Assembly (NCBI GenBank): GCA_018336075.1
Contig: JAGXRB010000260.1
Coordinates: 1 to 41,512, forward strand
Length of the DNA stretch: 41,512 nt
Direction: 5' to 3'
From: Bacteroidota bacterium
GTDB lineage: Bacteria; Bacteroidota; Bacteroidia; Bacteroidales; F082
A model generated the notes under the pieces. The model made no database searches and was not told where the DNA came from. It saw only the letters and a list, made by a program, of their open reading frames with translations. The first letter of the stretch is position 1, and each line of letters starts with the position of its first letter. The position numbers and the translations under genes are program-made. Of the stretch, positions 1 to 8,589 are shown piece by piece.

Positions 1-490
1 CAATCGGGCTGTAGCGCCACCACCTGAGGCGCCAGCGGCGCATCCAATGAAGGCTCGATGATCACGATTGTAGCCGGCGAAATACAGCCATCTTCACTCA
101 TCACAGTGACATTATACGAATTAGGTAAGACCTCAGTAAAAACTGGGTTGGACTGGTATGCGCCACCTATACTATAGGTGAAGCCTGGTCCCAAAGGTGA
201 AGTGATCGAGATGGTGCCTGTATTGATAAAACAATCGGGCTGGAGTGCCACCACCTCAGGTGGAGGTGGTGTTATGGGCTGAGCATTGATCGTAACAGAA
301 ATTGACTCTGAAATAAGACCGTCAGCGTTCATAACTGTAACATTGTAGGTGCCAGGTGCCAGAGAACTGAAAATAGTACTTGATTGATAGCCTGCACCTA
401 TACTATAGGTAAAGCCTGGTCCTAAAGGTGAGTTTACAGTGATTGTACCTGTAGGTACAAAGCAGTCAGGTTGAATTACTGTCACTTCGG
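1..490 (-). repeat. 231-bp tandem coding repeat in adhesin
   Basis: The same coding segment recurs at exactly 231-bp intervals: the start of the LQPDC motif is at 1, 232 and 463 on the plus strand. A near-identical core around the short palindrome ACCTATACTATAGGT (encoding TYSIG) is present in the two complete units. The array continues past the left edge, so the copy number is unknown. Confidence 0.85.
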
Positions 491-1184
491 GTGCCTCAGG
501 TGGCATCGGAATTGTAACTAAATTATTATGCAGGAGAATTGCTCCTGCAATTGAGAGTGCCTGGCCATAAAGCGTTGAAGCTTCCAACAATTCAATCTGA
601 CCATTAGCGACTATTATACCTCTGAAAACTGAACCTTCTCCCAGAGTAAATGCACCATTTATCTGCCAATAAACATTGTCGATCGAAGCTCCATTAATGA
701 GTGTAATACTCGAGTTTCCACTTGTTGCTAATGCCCCGTCTATCTGAATGATAAATAGCGCATCCGGGTTTCCAAGTCCATCTAATATTAATTCGCCATT
801 AAGCGTTGCTGCACTGCCGAGGCAATAAACGCCCGGGTTAATTGTTTGTCCATTTCCAAATGGAGTTCCTAACACAACATCACATGGTCTTGATGCCAAA
901 TCTGTATAGGCGAGCCCCAAATCTATCGCAGCTTGTGCTAAAATCGGGTGACCAACAGGATAAATTTCTCCTATTACAATTCCGGGAGGAAAACCTGTGA
1001 GAGCTCCTACATACGTTCCAACATCACCAGTGACGACTGATGCTCCAACATTTGTTAATTCTCCAGCTGCCGTAAATAGTGCAAAACTTGAAGCAGCCCC
1101 TAGGTTTGGAGACTGCGCAAAACTATTGTTTTGGAAAGATAGAAGAGCAATGATTGTTAAAAGAAGTAGAAGTTTACTTTTCAT
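1..1184 (-). CDS. Ice-binding-like (DUF3494) repeat adhesin, 5' part only
   Basis: Open at the left window edge, so only about 394 N-terminal residues are visible. The start at 1184 gives a signal peptide (MKSKLLLLLTIIALLSF, cleavage near SFAQ). Residues about 28-215 match the DUF3494 / ice-binding-like fold: start NLGAASSFALFTAAGEL, then DLASRPCD, then an ALFIIQIDGAL strand and a VYWQINGAFTLGEGS segment. After this come tandem modules of exactly 77 residues with the core LQPDCFxxTGTIxITSPLGPGFTYSIG and the ending YNVTVM. Such SprB-like modules are common in large exported Bacteroidota surface proteins. Ice binding is only one role of DUF3494; adhesion is equally likely. A copy of the window's eight-fold promoter lies 37 nt upstream, so the gene is probably co-regulated with the stress genes. 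The family call is good; the function is inferred. Confidence 0.85.
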   Translation of the reverse strand, partial: MKSKLLLLLTIIALLSFQNNSFAQSPNLGAASSFALFTAAGELTNVGASVVTGDVGTYVGALTGFPPGIVIGEIYPVGHPILAQAAIDLGLAYTDLASRPCDVVLGTPFGNGQTINPGVYCLGSAATLNGELILDGLGNPDALFIIQIDGALATSGNSSITLINGASIDNVYWQINGAFTLGEGSVFRGIIVANGQIELLEASTLYGQALSIAGAILLHNNLVTIPMPPEAPEVTVIQPDCFVPTGTITVNSPLGPGFTYSIGAGYQSSTIFSSLAPGTYNVTVMNADGLISESISVTINAQPITPPPPEVVALQPDCFINTGTISITSPLGPGFTYSIGGAYQSNPVFTEVLPNSYNVTVMSEDGCISPATIVIIEPSLDAPLAPQVVALQPD

Positions 1185-1220
1185 TTTAACCGGGTATTAA
1201 GTGTGTAAAATATTATACTG

Positions 1221-1285
1221 CAAAGTTCAGCCCGTTCAGTCTGAAAAGGGTTACACATTGCTGTAAAAAGGTTACATATTTTACG
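1221..1285 (-). promoter_or_regulatory. Composite 21-bp-repeat promoter, copy 1 (adhesin)
   Basis: Read on the minus strand: CGTAAAA (1285-1279, 5/7 to TGTGAAA), 2 nt, TGTAA (1276-1272), 16 nt, TGTAA (1255-1251), 22 nt, GAACTTTG (1228-1221) as -7 element. Transcription would start near 1217, about 33 nt before the adhesin ATG. Confidence 0.8.
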
Positions 1286-1637
1286 TCAAAAGTAGCAGCA
1301 TAACTTTTTGGTATGTTATGATTTAATTACATTATGGGAATCGATTTTTTTATTGTTTTCAGGCATAAGCATGAAGATAGATGAACTTTAGGTTGACTCA
1401 TCCTGAAATAGTTATAGGAAAATATTTCAAAGTGTTATTTCAAGAAAACTTTTAATAAACTCAGGTTTCAGCCAAACTTGCAATAGCGTTCAAACTGTCT
1501 TTTATCATCTGAAAGGATATTACCAAAACTCCTCAGGATAGCTCTTTTTGGATCAAAAAAAGAAAAACCGGTATTGTAAAGCGTATTCAAAAACAAATCG
1601 ATAAATTTGCTTTGATTTAGTGCTAAAAAGAAAACAC
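1286..1637. other. Intergenic stretch, possible gene remnant
   Basis: No convincing intact gene. On the minus strand, 1468-1683 keeps a 71-codon frame whose last 45 codons (ending DDKRQFERYCKFG) look more protein-like than chance, but it overlaps the start of the plus-strand lipoprotein and has no visible promoter. It may be the decayed 3' end of a former gene. Nothing else is recognised here apart from the -7-like site at 1602. Confidence 0.3.
1602..1609 (+). promoter_or_regulatory. -7 promoter element of lipoprotein gene
   Basis: TAAATTTG matches the Bacteroidota -7 consensus TAnnTTTG and lies 29 nt before the preferred ATG at 1638. No clear TTG element sits at the expected spacing upstream, so this is tentative. 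Confidence 0.35.
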
Positions 1638-2207
1638 ATGAGAAACAAAGTATTGATAATTTTAGTCGTTGGATTTTTATCACAGATTCTTATTTCCTGC
1701 TGTAAATGTGGCGATTCTTTTACTTTTGAGAATATTTATACCGGGGTTACTGTAATCCCTTATGACAATTCTGGATTTGCACCAAAGATTGCTATTGACA
1801 CAGTTTATAAAAACGCATTCGGACTGGGAGTTCTGGTCAATTTTGAATCTAAACCATATGCGAATCATTTTTATTTAAGTTTGGGATTTGACGCTGCAAT
1901 GGCCTGTGATTGTATTGGAGATGAATTCATTTATCCAGACCCGATTAGCCACATGGAAATCTTTATGATTAATCAAATGAATGGACAAAATTTAAATGTT
2001 ACTGATCATTTTCAAATATATGGATATACAGGTGAACTTATGACATTGGATGATTTTTTTGTACAACGACAAAGTTGGCACGATGGCTTTCAAATTGAAT
2101 TAGTAAAGCATGATTCTATTCCAATGAGCGCAATTTTTTCAGCAGAAGTATTTTTTAAATCTGGAAAGTCATTTATTGGACAAACAACTATTGTGAATTT
2201 CTATTGA
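1638..2207 (+). CDS. Hypothetical lipoprotein, about 189 aa
   Basis: Not recognised with certainty. Starting at 1638 rather than the in-frame ATG at 1620 puts a clean lipoprotein signal at the N-terminus (MRNKVLIILVVGFLSQ, then LISCC with the lipidated cysteine). The mature part is rich in beta strands and aromatic residues, contains four more cysteines (CKCGDS, CDCIGD) and ends in a strand (GQTTIVNFY). It resembles small families of Bacteroidota lipoproteins of unknown function such as DUF5034, but I cannot confirm membership. It stands alone on the plus strand and is followed by a terminator-like hairpin at 2210-2239. Expected location is the outer membrane or periplasm. Confidence 0.6.
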   Translation: MRNKVLIILVVGFLSQILISCCKCGDSFTFENIYTGVTVIPYDNSGFAPKIAIDTVYKNAFGLGVLVNFESKPYANHFYLSLGFDAAMACDCIGDEFIYPDPISHMEIFMINQMNGQNLNVTDHFQIYGYTGELMTLDDFFVQRQSWHDGFQIELVKHDSIPMSAIFSAEVFFKSGKSFIGQTTIVNFY

Positions 2208-2209
2208 TT

Positions 2210-2239
2210 AGAACTGGATTCTTGAATCCAGCGGGTTCT
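2210..2239 (+). terminator. Hairpin after lipoprotein gene
   Basis: The stem CTGGATTC / GAATCCAG with a 2-nt loop is extended by flanking AGAA / TTCT and is followed by a T-rich stretch (TTTGGTTTT). It lies directly after the stop codon at 2207 and is a probable terminator. Confidence 0.5.
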
Positions 2240-2422
2240 TTGGTTTTGCTAGCTCCAGGAAGTACATCCATGCCAGAACCATAAGAGTGCTAAATACTTG
2301 TCATTGATTTTTGAAGGTTTTTACAAAAGTTATGCAGAAAGTTTCCGGCAATTTTTGACTAATAAAAAAACATTATTTTGCTCAAAAAATTACTTTAATC
2401 GGTTCTTCTAAAAACTTATTGA

Positions 2423-2430
2423 TAAATTTG
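2423..2430 (+). promoter_or_regulatory. Possible -7 element in 2240-2528 gap
   Basis: TAAATTTG fits the Bacteroidota -7 consensus and would give a leader of roughly 95 nt for the gene at 2529. No clear -33 TTG was found. The rest of the gap is AT-rich without other visible features. Confidence 0.3.
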
Positions 2431-2528
2431 GGCTGACTAATCAAAATCATTGAATTGCAATATATTGATTAGCAGTAGAATAGAAAATCGTTAAACAGAA
2501 TTATTGATTTACTTATTTAAAAAGAAGA

Positions 2529-2909
2529 ATGATGGTAACTACAGCAGCAATAGTTTTTACAACCTTAATCGGAATAGTCGTTATTTTTCAAGCATGCCTT
2601 GCAGCAGGTGTACCTTGGGGGGCAGCCTCTATGGGAGGAAAATTTCCAGGTAAATATCCACCGAAAATGAGGGCAGTAGCACTCTTAAATATACTGATAC
2701 TGCTCTTAATTGCAGTAATTGGTTTGTCACGGGCTGATCTGTTTTTTACACAAATGTTGCCATTTTCAAAGCCTGCAATGTGGGTTGTTGTTATATTTTT
2801 TGTTTTTGGGACAGTAATGAACATAATAACTCCAAGCAAGATAGAAAGGATTTGGGCTCCTGTTGCTGGTATTCAATTAATTACAAGTATCATTATTGCA
2901 CTTAGCTAA
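2529..2909 (+). CDS. Small integral membrane protein, four TM helices
   Basis: A 126-residue protein of unknown function with four hydrophobic helices at about residues 5-26, 48-66, 80-100 and 106-125. Between the first two lies a conserved-looking loop WGAASMGGKFPGKYPPKMR, which is glycine- and proline-rich with a basic end. The start is at the first of two adjacent ATG codons (2529 or 2532). It probably resides in the inner membrane. There is no operon partner; the next gene starts more than 350 bp away. Proteins with this four-helix layout and WGAASMGG loop seem to be widespread, but I do not know their role. Confidence 0.65.
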   Translation: MMVTTAAIVFTTLIGIVVIFQACLAAGVPWGAASMGGKFPGKYPPKMRAVALLNILILLLIAVIGLSRADLFFTQMLPFSKPAMWVVVIFFVFGTVMNIITPSKIERIWAPVAGIQLITSIIIALS

Positions 2910-3060
2910 AAAAACTAACAATCCAATAGTGCCAATATACCATGATTAGAAGATTACTATCTTAAAAAAACTTACAGGGCTTAAATTCAAATCATTTTCA
3001 GTCTCATTCTGAGGTTATTGCATATGAAACCTATTTGCAATTTAAATCGGTTTTAAACCT

Positions 3061-3157
3061 ATCGTTTTCCTTCTTCGGTTGTCCATGTTATAAATTATAT
3101 TAATCAACATCTTGTTAGTTTTGAGAAATATAGCATTATAGTGTTGGAAATCAGTGC
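3061..3157. repeat. Diverged intergenic repeat, copy A
   Basis: This stretch aligns with 7133-7229; 33 of the first 41 positions are identical, including the shared block TCCATGTT, and the similarity continues through TTTGAGA to TTGGAAA near the far end. The two copies bracket the genes at 3275 and 4991. Copy B ends in a terminator hairpin; copy A has lost it. Confidence 0.6.
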
Positions 3158-3220
3158 ATGAATAAAGGTTTTGTTCAACAGAAAGCAGGAATATTCGTAG
3201 ACCAAGTATGCAAAAATTCT

Positions 3221-3257
3221 GTTGCATATTTGTCATGTTTTTGCTATTTTAGCAGCC
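3221..3257 (+). promoter_or_regulatory. Duplicated promoter, copy 1 (T9SS-exported gene)
   Basis: A 37-bp stretch identical at 33 positions to 4818-4854. A -33 TTG (3222-3224) is followed after 20 nt by the -7-like TATTTTAG (3245-3252), which is the usual Bacteroidota spacing. It places the transcript start near 3256, which excludes the upstream in-frame ATG at 3158 and supports the ATG at 3275. Confidence 0.65.
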
Positions 3258-3274
3258 CAAAAATATTTACAACC

Positions 3275-4774
3275 ATGAAAAACATCATTACACATTTTCG
3301 GCTGATGGCATTTTTTGTTTTAGTTGCAATTTCAAATTCAAGCATCGGCCAACCATTAAAGCCTGTATGGATTAGTACGGGTGATTATGTTGCACCCACT
3401 TTCATGCTTGAAACTCCTGAAAGGTATATTTTTGGAACACTCGCAAGTACACTGAAACCTGATGGAAATATGGGCGATCCCTTTGTTGATTGGGGCAGTA
3501 TTATTGTATCGACAGATAAAAATCTGATGACTCAGGACAGCATTTTTATTCAATTTATCGATGACTGGTACGTAATGATTTATCAAACCCTGCTACTGGA
3601 CAATGGCCAAATTCTTTTAACTGGACGCGCCTTTCATACCGATTCAAACGATTACCGACTGGGAATGATATGGTTGGATGAATCGTTGAACCAATTGCAT
3701 CACAACTTGGTTGGTATTGAAAATCATCATATTGACCCAAGTGGCGCGATAGTCATCAATCAATCGGGGAATCTTGTAACCTGGGGTCATGTGCCGCAAA
3801 GGGATGCTGCAGACACTGAAACACCATCCAACCAATTCTTTTTCATTGAAATGGATCAAAGCGGAGAAATCATCAACAGCATGGTGCAAAACCTCGATAG
3901 CAATCCGTATTATTTGTGGCCTGTAGGTGCAGATAAATACCATATGTGGAGCTGGGAGAACAGCATCGTTCAGTTGAATGCTGATTTAAGCTATGATACT
4001 ACCTATCCGATCAATCTGTCTTCTGATTTTTTTATCTGGCGACCCCAGCCATTCAACGCCCAAAGTTATTTTTTACTTGGCGACAGGCTTGGTGGTAGTC
4101 CTGGAATTAATGAAGTTGACATTGCAGTTGTGCATGTCGATAATGAAGCAAATGTGCTGAATTCTTTTGTGTTTGGTTTTGATGGAGAATTGGCCAGTGG
4201 AGCATCCTTGAGCAGCATTGATCCGGAAGTTCTGTTTATTGGTGGGACAAGAAGTAGGGTGGATTATGCGCTGATTGATTCTACTGATTTTAACCAAATA
4301 TTTATCCACAAAACCAATATTTCAGGCGAAATACTTAGAACTAGCTTTTATAGTACAAACGGCAGCATATGGCTGGGTAATCTGCTAGCCACTTCTGATG
4401 GGGGATGCCTTATCTCCGGTGGTTATTATGACTTTATGAATTATCCGTTTACGAATATTATGGATGCATTTTTTCTGAAAATGGATACCAATGGCATAAT
4501 TACTAGTCTGCATACAAATAAAACGCCCTTAAAGCCAACAGCTTATACAATACATCCTAATCCGGTTAAAGACAAATACAGGATTTATTGCGCAACTGGC
4601 CAGAAAACTAAGGCAATGCTCTACAGTCTGAACGGTGCATTGGTACAACGTTTTGAGTTTGTTTCGGATTTCGAAGCCGATGTTTCAAACCTAAAGCCAG
4701 GAGCATATTTACTGCAACTCAGCCGACAGGATGGATACATGGAATCAAGAAAATTGATAATTATGAACAGATAA
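3275..4774 (+). CDS. T9SS-exported protein, probable beta-propeller, sorting domain
   Basis: A 499-residue exported protein. The start at 3275 gives a signal peptide (MKNIITHFRLMAFFVLVAIS, cleavage near SIGQ); the longer frame from 3158 would run through the promoter. The body holds repeated strand patterns with motifs such as LATSDGGCLISGGYYD, typical of propellers whose blades carry DGG..GG signatures. The last 75 residues (from IHPNPVKDKYRIY to RKLIIMNR) form a type A C-terminal sorting domain with its conserved NPV start and the DVSNLKPGAYLL signature. This domain directs transport through the type IX system to the cell surface. The substrate is unknown. The gene uses a promoter almost identical to that of the neighbouring protease gene. 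Confidence 0.8.
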   Translation: MKNIITHFRLMAFFVLVAISNSSIGQPLKPVWISTGDYVAPTFMLETPERYIFGTLASTLKPDGNMGDPFVDWGSIIVSTDKNLMTQDSIFIQFIDDWYVMIYQTLLLDNGQILLTGRAFHTDSNDYRLGMIWLDESLNQLHHNLVGIENHHIDPSGAIVINQSGNLVTWGHVPQRDAADTETPSNQFFFIEMDQSGEIINSMVQNLDSNPYYLWPVGADKYHMWSWENSIVQLNADLSYDTTYPINLSSDFFIWRPQPFNAQSYFLLGDRLGGSPGINEVDIAVVHVDNEANVLNSFVFGFDGELASGASLSSIDPEVLFIGGTRSRVDYALIDSTDFNQIFIHKTNISGEILRTSFYSTNGSIWLGNLLATSDGGCLISGGYYDFMNYPFTNIMDAFFLKMDTNGIITSLHTNKTPLKPTAYTIHPNPVKDKYRIYCATGQKTKAMLYSLNGALVQRFEFVSDFEADVSNLKPGAYLLQLSRQDGYMESRKLIIMNR

Positions 4775-4817
4775 AGGATTTTGTAAAGTTTATCTGTCAA
4801 AGAAGTAATTATTGATT

Positions 4818-4854
4818 GTTGCATATTTGTCTTGTTTTTGTTATATTAGCTGCC
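4818..4854 (+). promoter_or_regulatory. Duplicated promoter, copy 2 (S41 protease gene)
   Basis: A -33 TTG (4819-4821), a 20-nt spacer and TATATTAG (4842-4849), in a 37-bp block that differs from 3221-3257 at only four positions. The predicted leader to the ATG at 4991 is about 138 nt. Confidence 0.6.
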
Positions 4855-4990
4855 ATAAAAGTTAGGTTTATGCAACTGTCTGGTTATGATTTATTTCGAA
4901 TGCTTTTCACTGCTAAACTAATCATTATCAATGGATATAAATAAATTTTGTCTTTTATTATTGAATAAATGATGATCTAAATTTGATACT

Positions 4991-7129
4991 ATGAAGCATT
5001 TAACATTGTTTTTTACATCATTTTGCTTGCTAATCGTTTATGAAGTGTACCCGGGCGATACTACATTCTTGTGGCCAGTTAAAGGAAAGCCGCCAGGATC
5101 AAACATACTTTACCAACCGAATGATTATTTGGGAGACGAGCAGGTTTATAGTGATTTAATCATCTCTACGGGTAACTGGGACTCTATTGTTTCACCTGTA
5201 GATGGCGTTATTATAGATTTTAACTTCACTTATAAGCAATCCTTGAGCAGTGGGGTTGCGTATAGTCCAGCACATTATTTCGATAAATCTATAGATTCGA
5301 CTTTGAAAAATATAGGAAAACCAAACATACAAGACTCAAAGTATTTTACTGCATCGATTTCACTGTTAAGTAAAGATGGCAAAAAAATCTTTTTAACCGG
5401 TTTCATTCCTTCCAGATGGTTCAAAACTGGCGAAAGGCTTAAAAAAGGAGAAATCCTTGGTAAAGCATCATATGCTTACCACAAAATTCCTGAACAATGC
5501 CTTTTTATTAATGTTTCAAGAAATGCTGTTTCCGATGATCCAATGTCCCCGTTTGGGTTGAAAAGCTCTTTTGCAAAGGCACTTAAGAGAAACAACAAAG
5601 TCAACATTTCTGAGATTGAAATGCTTGAAGATATAAGCGTTTTGGAAGCAACATTAAGAGAAGGGCATCCTGGACTCTTTGACTATGTAAGCGAACCCGA
5701 GCTTCAAATGGCTTTTGATAATTTGAGGCAAAAAGCAAAAATGATCAGTGGCAAGCAAGATTTTGAAAATTTATTAATTGATTTTTTAAGACTAATACGT
5801 GACAGTCACTTATCTATAACCAATAAAACTCAATGCCCTCTACAATCTACTAATCCCTGGGCTGCTGTGAGCTTTGGGTTTCTAAATGATAGTTTGGTGA
5901 TAAACAGAACTGTCGCGGAGTACTCTGCCTATTTAGGAAGAAGAATTAGTATGGTAAATGGATTTGACGTTGATACGATTAAAAAAGCTATTTCGAGAAC
6001 AATTGGAGGTCACGATGGTTTTGTTGAGAGCTATCCGGATTTTGTGCGGCTAACCTTAACAAGCATTAGGTTCTTCCATGAGTTTTTTCCTTTCGAAAAA
6101 TCTCGTGATTTGGACATATTGTTTTACAATGGTGAAGGGATGAAGTTTAAAGGAAGTACCTATACTCAGAATTCATGTCCGAATTATTACCCTTCGTGGA
6201 GAGATTATTATAATTATCCTGATAGAAGATTCTTTACCAGTATGATTTCGGATACAATCGCACATGTTGGGTTAAGTACTTTTGATCTTAATGACCTAGA
6301 GATGATTGAAATTCAAGATTTTATTCAATCTTTAAATAGTGCAAATTGCAAAAGTCTGATAATTGACCTAAGAAACAATTATGGCGGAAATTCAGAAAAC
6401 CTTTCCACACTCTTCGATCTAATTTCAAAAAACGCTTTCAGGTTAAATGATCACATGGTTGTAAACAGCAACACTACCTATTCTTTCTTTAAGTATGCAG
6501 ATAATTATAGCATCAATGATACACTGTTTAGAAATTACTCTCAAATTGCTAATAAAAGTGGTTATTATCTTGAAGCAGAAATAATTGAGAAGAAAATCAG
6601 TGATGACAAAACGTTTAAAGGAGATGTTTACGTTTTAGTTAATGAAAGATCTTTTTCATCCGCGGCTGTTTTTGCCGGATTGGTAAAAAAATATAATCGT
6701 GGATTAATTGTTGGGAGGGAAACTGGCTCAGCCTATTACCAAATTAATGCACTGCGCTTTGTCACCCTTATGCTCCCAAATTCCAAAATTAACATCCGAA
6801 TTCCCCTTATCAAAATCGTTTTCGATACAGTCCAAAGACAGGAAATACCATGGGGAAGAGGTGTAATACCTGACGTTTCTATTGATTTTTCTTTAGATGA
6901 ATTGGAATGGAAAAGTGATACGATTTTAAAAACTACATTAGACCTCATTTTAGAACAAAGACGTTTAACTGGTAATAAGATTAATGAAGGAGTCACTATA
7001 AAAATGGCTGATAGCGAAGCAGATCATTTTGATTTGCATATTAAATTGATATTGACAGGAATAGCTTTGGTTTTCTTCATTATTTTCTTGGTTTTATACT
7101 TTAAGTATTGGAGAAAAATTTCAACTTAA
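4991..7129 (+). CDS. Membrane-anchored S41 protease with degenerate M23-like domain
   Basis: 712 residues. Layout: signal peptide (1-22); residues about 26-190 resemble a LytM/M23 fold (FLWPVKGKPPG start, SPVDGVIIDF, LKKGEILGKA), but the usual HxH zinc ligand is replaced by CLFINVS, so zinc peptidase activity is unlikely. Residues about 210-670 are an S41 (C-terminal processing) peptidase: helical lead, core VGLSTFDLND, LIIDLRNNYGGNS, and the nucleophile region VNERSFSSAAVFAGLV with a following VGRETGSA. A single TM helix lies at about 683-706 with a short basic cytoplasmic tail (KYWRKIST). The protease domain would face the periplasm. Such a combination would suit a cell-wall or secretion-related protease, but the substrate is unknown. 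The S41 call is firm; the M23-like part is an inference from pattern. Confidence 0.75.
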   Translation: MKHLTLFFTSFCLLIVYEVYPGDTTFLWPVKGKPPGSNILYQPNDYLGDEQVYSDLIISTGNWDSIVSPVDGVIIDFNFTYKQSLSSGVAYSPAHYFDKSIDSTLKNIGKPNIQDSKYFTASISLLSKDGKKIFLTGFIPSRWFKTGERLKKGEILGKASYAYHKIPEQCLFINVSRNAVSDDPMSPFGLKSSFAKALKRNNKVNISEIEMLEDISVLEATLREGHPGLFDYVSEPELQMAFDNLRQKAKMISGKQDFENLLIDFLRLIRDSHLSITNKTQCPLQSTNPWAAVSFGFLNDSLVINRTVAEYSAYLGRRISMVNGFDVDTIKKAISRTIGGHDGFVESYPDFVRLTLTSIRFFHEFFPFEKSRDLDILFYNGEGMKFKGSTYTQNSCPNYYPSWRDYYNYPDRRFFTSMISDTIAHVGLSTFDLNDLEMIEIQDFIQSLNSANCKSLIIDLRNNYGGNSENLSTLFDLISKNAFRLNDHMVVNSNTTYSFFKYADNYSINDTLFRNYSQIANKSGYYLEAEIIEKKISDDKTFKGDVYVLVNERSFSSAAVFAGLVKKYNRGLIVGRETGSAYYQINALRFVTLMLPNSKINIRIPLIKIVFDTVQRQEIPWGRGVIPDVSIDFSLDELEWKSDTILKTTLDLILEQRRLTGNKINEGVTIKMADSEADHFDLHIKLILTGIALVFFIIFLVLYFKYWRKIST

Positions 7130-7132
7130 ATG

Positions 7133-7229
7133 ATCGATTTCCATCTTCAGTTTTCCATGTTCTAAGTCGTATTTAGGAAAATCATATTTTTGAGATAATT
7201 ACAGCGAAAATAATATTGGAAACCAGCGC
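7133..7229. repeat. Diverged intergenic repeat, copy B
   Basis: Partner of 3061-3157 (33 of 41 identical at the left end). It starts just after the stop of the S41 gene and runs into the terminator hairpin at 7213. Confidence 0.6.
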
Positions 7230-7252
7230 TTAAAAGCTGGTTTCTTCAATAT
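7213..7252. terminator. Terminator between S41 and alr genes
   Basis: The stem ATATTG + GAAACCAGC pairs with GCTGGTTTC + CAATAT across an 8-nt loop and a 2-nt bulge. It sits between the convergent genes ending at 7129 and 7285 and can serve both directions. Confidence 0.7.
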
Positions 7253-7284
7253 AAAACAGGACTAAGCAGAGTCGCTGATCATTA

Positions 7285-8436
7285 CTATTTTGTCACTACC
7301 CGTGGAATATTGCCGGGCAATCTGGCAAGTATTTGGTAATTGAGCAGGTTACTCATTTCACTGAATGATGCAACACTGATGCTCAGTTTGCCTTGTTTGC
7401 CAATAATGACCACTTCGTCCCCTTTTTGCACATTGGGAATATCTGTAACATTCACACTCATGGTGTTCATCGTAACTGAACCAATGACTGATACACGTTT
7501 TCCACGAATCAGCACTCTTCCTGCGTTACTTAACGACCGGCTGAACCCATTGGCATAGCCCACCGGAATGATAGCCACTTTAATCCTTTTGTTTGCCATA
7601 TAGGAAGTGCCATAACCCACAAAATCACCGGCATCGGCATACTTGATTGTCATAATCTCCGACTTCCATGAAATCAGTCTTTTAAGATCTGAATCGTTTG
7701 CTTTGTTTGTCTTAAACTGGTAAATATATGTTTCCTGACTTGGCCAGAATCCATATTGTGCAATGCCGACTCTTACCATATCCATTACAGTTTGAGGATA
7801 GGTTAAAGTAGCTGCAGATCCCGCGGTATGTCTGTATTCCGGCTTTAGACCATGACGGATAAAATAGCTATGAAATCTTTTGAATTCAGCAATTTGATTG
7901 ATCACCCTGTGATGATTGCTGATGCTTTCAGCACCTGCATAATGGGTGCAAAGGCCTGTAAAATTAATATGCTTAATGTTTTTCTTCATCAAATGCACTA
8001 AAGGCAATAAACTGGCATATTCAAATCCAGTGCGGTGAAACCCGGTTTCTGCTTCTACATGAATGCAGGCCGCTTTGCCAATTCGCTTTGCAATGGCGAT
8101 GGCTTTATCGAGTCTGTCCATATCAAATACATAAAACTCTATCCCGTTTTCAACAGCCCATTCTATCTGATTGTCATCAAGATACCCCATTATCATGATG
8201 TTTGATCCGGATGAAATTACCTTAAAAACTTCAAGCGCTTCTGAGGCTGAAAAAACCGAAAAATGATTCACTTTTGCATTTTCTGCCATTGGAATGATGT
8301 TTTCTATGCCGTGGCCATAGGCATTTCCTTTTACAACAGATGAGATTCTGACATTTTTTCCCAGTAATTTTCGAAAGTATTTGATATTATGCTGGTACGC
8401 TGATTCACTTATTTCTATATATGAGGTATGTTGCAT
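7285..8436 (-). CDS. alr: Alanine racemase
   Basis: 383 residues, a normal length for the PLP-dependent racemase that makes D-alanine for peptidoglycan. The N-terminal TIM-barrel carries the PLP lysine in VVKGNAYGHG (K36). The C-terminal beta domain carries the second catalytic base, the tyrosine in VGYGTSYMANK (about Y279), followed by IPVGYANGFSR and GSVTMNTMSVNVTD, all family hallmarks. VKGNAYGHG instead of the more usual VKANAYGHG is a mild variation also seen in some broader-specificity racemases. The gene stands alone; the next upstream gene (M20 amidohydrolase) is about 150 bp away on the same strand. Cytoplasmic. Confidence 0.95.
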   Translation of the reverse strand: MQHTSYIEISESAYQHNIKYFRKLLGKNVRISSVVKGNAYGHGIENIIPMAENAKVNHFSVFSASEALEVFKVISSGSNIMIMGYLDDNQIEWAVENGIEFYVFDMDRLDKAIAIAKRIGKAACIHVEAETGFHRTGFEYASLLPLVHLMKKNIKHINFTGLCTHYAGAESISNHHRVINQIAEFKRFHSYFIRHGLKPEYRHTAGSAATLTYPQTVMDMVRVGIAQYGFWPSQETYIYQFKTNKANDSDLKRLISWKSEIMTIKYADAGDFVGYGTSYMANKRIKVAIIPVGYANGFSRSLSNAGRVLIRGKRVSVIGSVTMNTMSVNVTDIPNVQKGDEVVIIGKQGKLSISVASFSEMSNLLNYQILARLPGNIPRVVTK

Positions 8437-8589
8437 TATAAACTTTTATTTTATATTATACCATTTCTTGGTGAATTATTAAAGTGCTTATATTTAATCG
8501 AATATGAACGGTATTGATGTTCTTTTCGGAAATTTGAATGTATTTTAAAATGCCTAAATGAGACATGGATATTTGATTAGAATAAGTAT

